Source of the DNA: Nipponacmea schrenckii
Taxonomy: Eukaryota; Mollusca; Gastropoda; Lottiidae
Reading direction: 5' to 3'
DNA length: 64,000 nucleotides
Assembly (NCBI GenBank): GCA_030562195.1
Contig: JAUJPP010000007.1
Span: forward strand, 21,821,769-21,885,768
The position numbers and the translations under genes are program-made. Positions 58,498 to 64,000 of this stretch are shown piece after piece. Position 1 is the first letter of the stretch; each line of letters opens with the position of its first letter. The notes beneath the pieces are model-generated. The model ran no database searches and was not told the origin of the DNA. It saw only the letters and a program-made list of their open reading frames with translations.

Positions 58498-59760
58498 TTT
58501 TACTACTATTGCTTGTAAACACTCTAGATGGCACTGATCTTTGTGAATTTTGACGTAAACTTTGTGTGAATGTTCGCAATCATCCAAGGATGAACCCTTT
58601 TGCAATTCTGCGAAATCGAAAAATACTTTTTTGGTCATTAAAGCATTTCTCAAAATGTGAGCTCTAGAAATAACTTTTAACATGGATAATTATGGATGCA
58701 CGTTGATAAAGAGGCTCAAATTCGACGGTAATCTGTTTTTTCTATTACTGTTAGGTTAAATAGGGCAATTTGCGGTTTGAGACCAAGGTCGATTTGCTTC
58801 CTATTAAAAAGAACCTGTGCCTTCAAAAAACTAATTATGAAGCTATATCTTTATTTTGTAATTATTTCATGATGATTGTGTCCACAAGGAATTCAAGAAT
58901 ATGGGCAATAACTGATAGTAAAGGGTTTATCCTTGATAGATTACAAACACTCACACCAAATTTCATCAAAATCCATTCAGAAGCCAGCTCTCCAACCATT
59001 TATACCCATATTACTTTAAGTTTTCAAAAGTTTAATTAGATCCTATATTGCCGTCGCCCCTGTCCGTCCACAATTAGCTTCATGATCATAATAGAGAAAT
59101 CTGATATTATGCATTTATATCCGGATTCTGGTTAAGTTCAAGAAAAGGTTTTTGAGTTAGTGAAAATGATTCAAAATGAGACTGTATAGTGTTCATATGA
59201 TTTGTATATTAAAATTATGTAAAAATATCTTGGACGAGTTAGATGTTTGGTGCAATTTGACTCAGATGCCTTAAATATACTGAAAAATAGAGATGGCAAT
59301 CGTAATACGCCCACATCTAATATGGCAGGCAATTTGTCCGGGAGGTTGACAAGAGTTGTCAGTAAATGAAAGATTTTTCTGATTTATAATTTAAGTTCAT
59401 CCATGGGTGATTAGGAACACTCGCACCAGTTTTCATCAAAATCCATCAAGAAACCAGCTCTCAGTCGTATCCACAAAAATTCAACACGTTTTCAATAGCA
59501 AGGGCAACAACTCATAGTAAAAAACTGACGGTTTGTCTGACAGGTTCACTCTTGTGGTAAAACAAACACTCACATCAAGCTTCTTCAAAATGAATTAGTA
59601 AATCAACTCTCTATTGTGTCCACAACAAATGAAACATGTTTTCAGGAAGAAGGGCAAAAACTCATAGTAAATAATTTGCGATAGGTTTGATTTTTCAATA
59701 GGGTTTATCCTTGATTGATAACAAACACTCACACCAAGTTTCGTCAAAATCCATTAAAAG
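58498..59760. repeat. Fragments of pearl-like elements in mixed orientation
   Basis: 58498-58690 carries plus-strand words (CAAGGATGAACCCTTTTG). 58930-59000 and 59400-59760 carry minus-strand words (TTTATCCTTGAT, ACAAACACTCACACCAA, TTCATCAAAATCCATTCAG). A plus-strand head (ATATTGCCGTCGCCCCTGTCC) lies at ~59044, and ATACGCCCACATCTAATATGG at ~59312 looks like an end read in reverse. This is a patchwork of truncated copies. Confidence 0.6.
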
Positions 59761-59761
59761 A

Positions 59762-61460
59762 TTGCTTGCCAGGCAAGGTAATATACGCCTACTGGCAGTT
59801 TTGAATTTGAATACTAAATTGGGAAATAACTCAAAATACATTAATTGAAATTTTTTTTTCAATACCACTGCTCGCACGAAGTTTCATCAAAATCCTTTGA
59901 AACCTGCAGCTTCTATGCACCCACAATTTGATGCAATTTTACTAAGTCAAGGGCAATATCTCAAAAACTGTTCATGGAAAATCGTCAAATTCAAACTTGA
60001 CCACCATCTTATCTATTCCAATACCCATAACAAGTTTCGTCAAAATCTATTAAATATTGTAGCTTCTATTGCATCCACAAAAAAAATTTTGACGCATTTT
60101 TACTAAGTCGAGGGCAATAACTCAAAAAAGCGTCAAATTCAAACTTGACTACGTCTCAATTTCAATGCTTACACTAATTTTCATAAAAATCTTAAGCTTC
60201 TTATTGCAACTATAACAGAATTTTGACGCAATTATAAGTCAAGGGCAATTACTCAAAACCGTTCATTTAAAAATCGTCTAATTCAAACTTGACTGCCGCA
60301 TTATCAATTTCAATACTGATACCAAGTTTCATCAAAATCCATTGAAAATTGTAGCCTCTATTGCACCCACAAAAAAATCAGACTCAAATTCACTAAGTCA
60401 AAGGCGATAACTCAAAAGCAATTCATCAAAAAATCGTCAATTCAAACTTGACCACCATCTTATCTATTCCAATACTCATACCAAAATTTCATCAAAATCT
60501 ATTAAATATTTCAGCTTCTATTGCACCCACACAAAACAATTTGACATATTTTTACCAAGTCAAAGGCAATAACTAAAAAAAATCGTCAAATTCAAACTTA
60601 ACTACCGTCTTATCAATTTCAATGCTTACACCAAGTTTCATCAAAATTCTTTGAAAATTGAAGCTTCTTATTGCAAGTACAATAGAATTTTGACAGGGGC
60701 AATAGATCAAAACTGTTCATTTAAAAATTCAAACTTGGCTGTCGTCTTATCAATGTCAATACTCATAACAATTTTCATCTAAATCTATTAAATATGGTGG
60801 CTTCTATTGCACCCACAAAAATTTTTTGACGCATTTTTACTAAGTCAAGGGCAATAACTCAAAAAAATAGTCAAATTTAATTTTTTGAAGCTATGTCAAG
60901 GGCAAATACAAAAAAAAACCCGCCAAATTCAAACTTGACTACCGTCTTGTCAATTTCAATGCTTACACAAAGTATAATCAAAATCCATTGAAAATTGTAG
61001 CTTCTATTGCACCCACAATAAAATTTTGATGCAATTTTACTCAGACAAGGGCAATAACTCAAAACCGTTATTTCAAAATCGTCTAATTTGAACTTGACGA
61101 CAAATCGTCAAATTCGAACTTGACAGTCGCCTTAATTTTCAATTCCAATACTCACACCAAGTTTCATTAAAATCCATTGAAAATTGTAGCTTCTATTGTG
61201 TCAACAACAAATATACAGGCAGGGGCAATAACTCAAAAACTGTTCATCGAAAAATCTTCAAAATCGATTTTAACTACCGTCTTATCCATACCAATGCTCA
61301 TACCAATTTTCATTAAAATCCATATAGAATTGTAGTTTCTATAGTGTCTACAACAAATGTTGACAGACCTCCAGACCGATGGACCGATAGACCGACGGAC
61401 CGACAGACCAACGGACAGTGGTGACGACAATATACGCCCACATTAATGTGAGGGCGTATA
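59762..61460 (-). mobile_element. Pearl-like element in reverse orientation
   Basis: It begins TTGCTTGCCAGGCAAGGTAA and CTACTGGCAG, the reverse of the 3' end at 50590-50634. It ends with a (CGGACCGA)n-type microsatellite (61365-61425) and TATACGCCCACATTAATGTG, then AGGGCGTATA, a near-perfect hairpin. In between are about ten irregular units (130-210 bp), each with CTTCTATTGCACCCACA and AGTCAAGGGCAATAACTCAA. Older and more scrambled than the copy in SH3BP2 intron 1. Confidence 0.82.
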
Positions 61461-62908
61461 AAAAACAATGGTTGAATTCAGAAGCCGTTTGGTCTTGATA
61501 GCAACCTTGTAACTACATCTGGTTTTCGCCATATTTGTCTCAAGAGAAGTCCCTCTGGCGATCCGACCAGATCTCAAGATTTATCAACAACCAAACCAAC
61601 AGCACAAAATTATCTAATTCGAACCTGTCTAACTACCAACAACTACCTAGTTTGCGATATCAGCATTTCCTGGAAGCGAACGTTAACTTGTCATCTACCA
61701 ACAAGCCAATCCTTGACCTCGACCAAACCATCCCTCGATTATTTGCAGACGTTACAAGCAGAAACACGATGCACATGAATCAATAGTAGGTTTTCCCCAT
61801 GTCGTAGAACGAAAGCGAGTTTGTAAGTAGCTTCCGTACATGCCTGAAAAGTGCGCTGTGTGTTATACAGAGCCAAGAAAAGCCTGTCAAACTCGCTGCC
61901 GGGAAGCGCGATGGATAATCCACTGGATGAAATCAATTTGATTTCAAATCAGTTCAAAGCGGTTTTAGTATGAACGCGACATATAATATGTGATGACAAA
62001 ACACCAAACAATATCCCCTTAGAGACTTCAGACAAATGAAATAAAAGTTGAATACTGACATTAAAAGATACAACTTGGACGATATGATATGAAAATATAT
62101 AGACTTACAAATTGGCAATATATGGGTGAATAAAAAGTTAGTTAGGGGAAGTTACTAAACAGCAACGAAACTTTCCCCTCCCTTTCCCATTCGGATATAC
62201 ATTTGCACATAGCAGAGCGTTGAAAATAAGTCCAATAATGGAGTCGAAAATAATTTGTGTAGGCTTCAAAAGAAAGAAATATTTCACGAAATCGTGTGAA
62301 TAATTTCCTTAGCAATTCCGTTTTTATTTCTTAACTATTTCCGTGTTACATAATTTAATAGGTCACATATTTCCCATTCCTCCAAAATAAAAAAAATAAT
62401 ATCGTTATATTGGGTTCGGTCTATTTTGTACACAATAAGATAAGAAAAATTAAGATTTAGATTAAGTTTAGGTAAAGGATTAGCAGCGGTTGTGTTAATT
62501 GAAACAATCTGTACACAACTACATGTATTAACAACAGGATTATAGCCAAATAGTCTTATCAAAGTCTTGTTTAAAATTTTAATATAAACAGCCTTTTGTT
62601 TATCAAATTTATTAACACTCGTTCATTCATCATATATATTAGTAAGTATTTCCGAAGAGTTCATTATACCAAGAAGCAGGAAATACGTTTAAATATTTTA
62701 ACATACAACACCCCTGTTGCCAAGTTATGGTACAAACCCATTGCCTGAATCACGAAGTCTTAAATATCCAGTACTTTATAATAAAAATCCTCGCATAGTT
62801 GGTGTCTGGATAGTCGGGAATGTGTAGGTGAAATGGGTTTGGTTCTTCAGCAAGCATCAGAGATCAAATTACCAAGTTATTTTTAACAGCCACGTCTTCT
62901 TCTTACAG
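61461..62908. other. Intergenic, with one less AT-rich patch
   Basis: 61490-61960 is noticeably less AT-rich than its surroundings and open on the plus strand from 61502 to 61786 (94 codons, unrecognised), but has no supporting splice or initiator context. The rest is AT-rich and presumably holds the promoter of the IGFBP-domain gene. Confidence 0.4.
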
Positions 62909-62996
62909 AACCCACTTCTGCTAAATCCTACAGACTCCATCTTGAATTATAGCAGAAGTTTTTGTTCTGTAGCAGTAAACAGATTGGGGTATAAGA

Positions 62997-64000
62997 ATGC
63001 GTTTGTTATTTGTTCTCGGTGCTTTGGCACTATTAGGTTTTGTTTCGGCGAGTCCTAATACCAGATGTAATGAATGTAAAAAGGAATTATGTCCAAAGTT
63101 ATCTCGTTCTGAATGTTTAACTGGAATAGTAAAAGATGGATGCGATTGTTGTGATGTCTGTGCCAGAATGGAAAGTCAGTCTTGTGATCTCCCAGAAACA
63201 CCATACGTTAATGGAAAATGTGGTGACGGATTAAGGTTAGTCATGATTCTTTTAACTAAAGATAAATGATTGATTCATAATCATCACCCAGAAGTATCAG
63301 GAACTAAGAACTGGGTGATTGTGACCTGATGACCTCTGGATATCTGGGGTAAATCACCGATATACTGAGAATTTATATTTCGCTGGTACAATCAGGCCCA
63401 TAACCTAGTTTATATTGAAATGTTGAGGCCTGCACTAAGTGTCTTGATTTTTTATAAATATGTATAAAAGTATACTTATTTTTAGTAAATTCTTGGTGAT
63501 GATTATTTGCCTCACAATTTTGATTTCCCGTATAAAATTATTATATAACATTTGTAACGTTATCTAAAGTGTAAAGTTATGTTGACAGTCTGTACATAAT
63601 GGCACTGATAAAACCCACATGTGTTTACCCAATGACGTTTGATAAACTTAACTGAAAACCAATCCTTCTACAACCAAGAAGAACTTTCTTTTTGTGTGCT
63701 ACACACTAAGTTTTTCGACATGGGGTGAAGCAGTGAGACTTTCGTTGACTATATTAATTTATTAGATTATATACAAGGCTCATTTTCCACATCTCTTGCA
63801 TTTCAAGCACATCTTGGTTTTAAGAATTAAGATTTTTTAGGAAATAAAGTACGAATTTGTATTTAGGACTGAATGATAGCAAGCATAAGTACAATTTTGT
63901 CCACCACTTACATACCTTCATGTATAATTTTTTACAGCAGATTAAATATATGGGTAATTTTTTATTTAGTTGTGAAGAAACAGAGTTTGGCCAAGTTTGT
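62997..64000 (+). CDS. Single IGFBP-domain secreted protein, partial (cut at window end)
   Basis: First coding exon 62997-63235 and second exon from 63970 (after TTTATTTAG) join in phase 2 and run off the window. The ATG opens a clear signal peptide (MRLLFVLGALALLGFVSA). An IGFBP N-terminal domain follows with its signature GCDCCDVCA (family GCGCCxxCA) at ~50-58, then YVNGKCGDGL, S, CEETEFGQVC. The untranslated start of the exon follows an acceptor at 62908. The size and single domain fit the invertebrate single-IGFBP-domain proteins and the abalone shell protein perlustrin. Whether a second domain (Kazal, Ig) follows cannot be seen. Confidence 0.88.

Overview
This is animal nuclear DNA. It is AT-rich, with intron-split genes (mostly GT-AG), long introns, tRNA-derived SINEs, a LINE tail, MITEs, a hAT relic and long tandem-repeat mobile elements. 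The repeats resemble the 'pearl'/Helitron-derived elements known from bivalves and gastropods (a microsatellite next to a ~160-bp tandem array). A single-IGFBP-domain secreted protein and small secreted cysteine-rich peptides are also present. Together these point to a mollusc, most likely a gastropod or a near relative. The species call is inference.

Layout. (1) 1-7.6 kb, + strand: the 3' part (17 coding exons, about 797 residues) of a long coiled-coil protein I cannot name. (2) 8.2-17.6 kb, - strand: a complete 12-exon CCDC149 homologue, convergent with gene 1, with a very long acidic Ser-rich C-terminal tail. (3) 18.8-23.1 kb, + strand: a small gene for an unrecognised 277-residue basic/acidic protein, head to head with CCDC149. 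(4) 23.2-27.2 kb, - strand: a complete 6-exon DCAF10 (WD-repeat CUL4 substrate receptor) homologue, tail to tail with gene 3. (5) 27.2-31.8 kb: no gene, but one fold-back element with a perfect inverted repeat. (6) 31.8-35.4 kb, + strand: a two-exon, three-finger C2H2 protein, with a complete SINE in its intron. (7) 35.4-39.2 kb: no gene, degenerate repeats. (8) 39.3-43.2 kb, - strand: two small secreted cysteine-rich proteins next to each other, one EGF-like (65 aa) and one DUF3011-like (103 aa). (9) 43.9-45.6 kb: a broken hAT transposon. (10) 47.3-57.6 kb, + strand: a complete 12-exon SH3BP2 (3BP2) homologue with PH and SH2 domains; its introns hold two pearl-like elements and two TTAA-flanked MITEs. 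(11) 57.6-61.5 kb: a cluster of pearl-like elements in both orientations. (12) 62.9-64.0 kb, + strand: first coding exon and start of the second exon of a single-IGFBP-domain secreted protein, cut by the window end.

Most genes here are independent housekeeping or signalling genes (centrosomal or ciliary-type coiled coils, ubiquitin ligase adaptor, tyrosine-kinase adaptor). The secreted genes at 39-43 kb and 63 kb look like extracellular or defence-type products. Exon models were built by hand from splice sites, reading-phase continuity and remembered family similarity. Every multi-exon model given closes in phase, but none has been checked against transcripts or a database.
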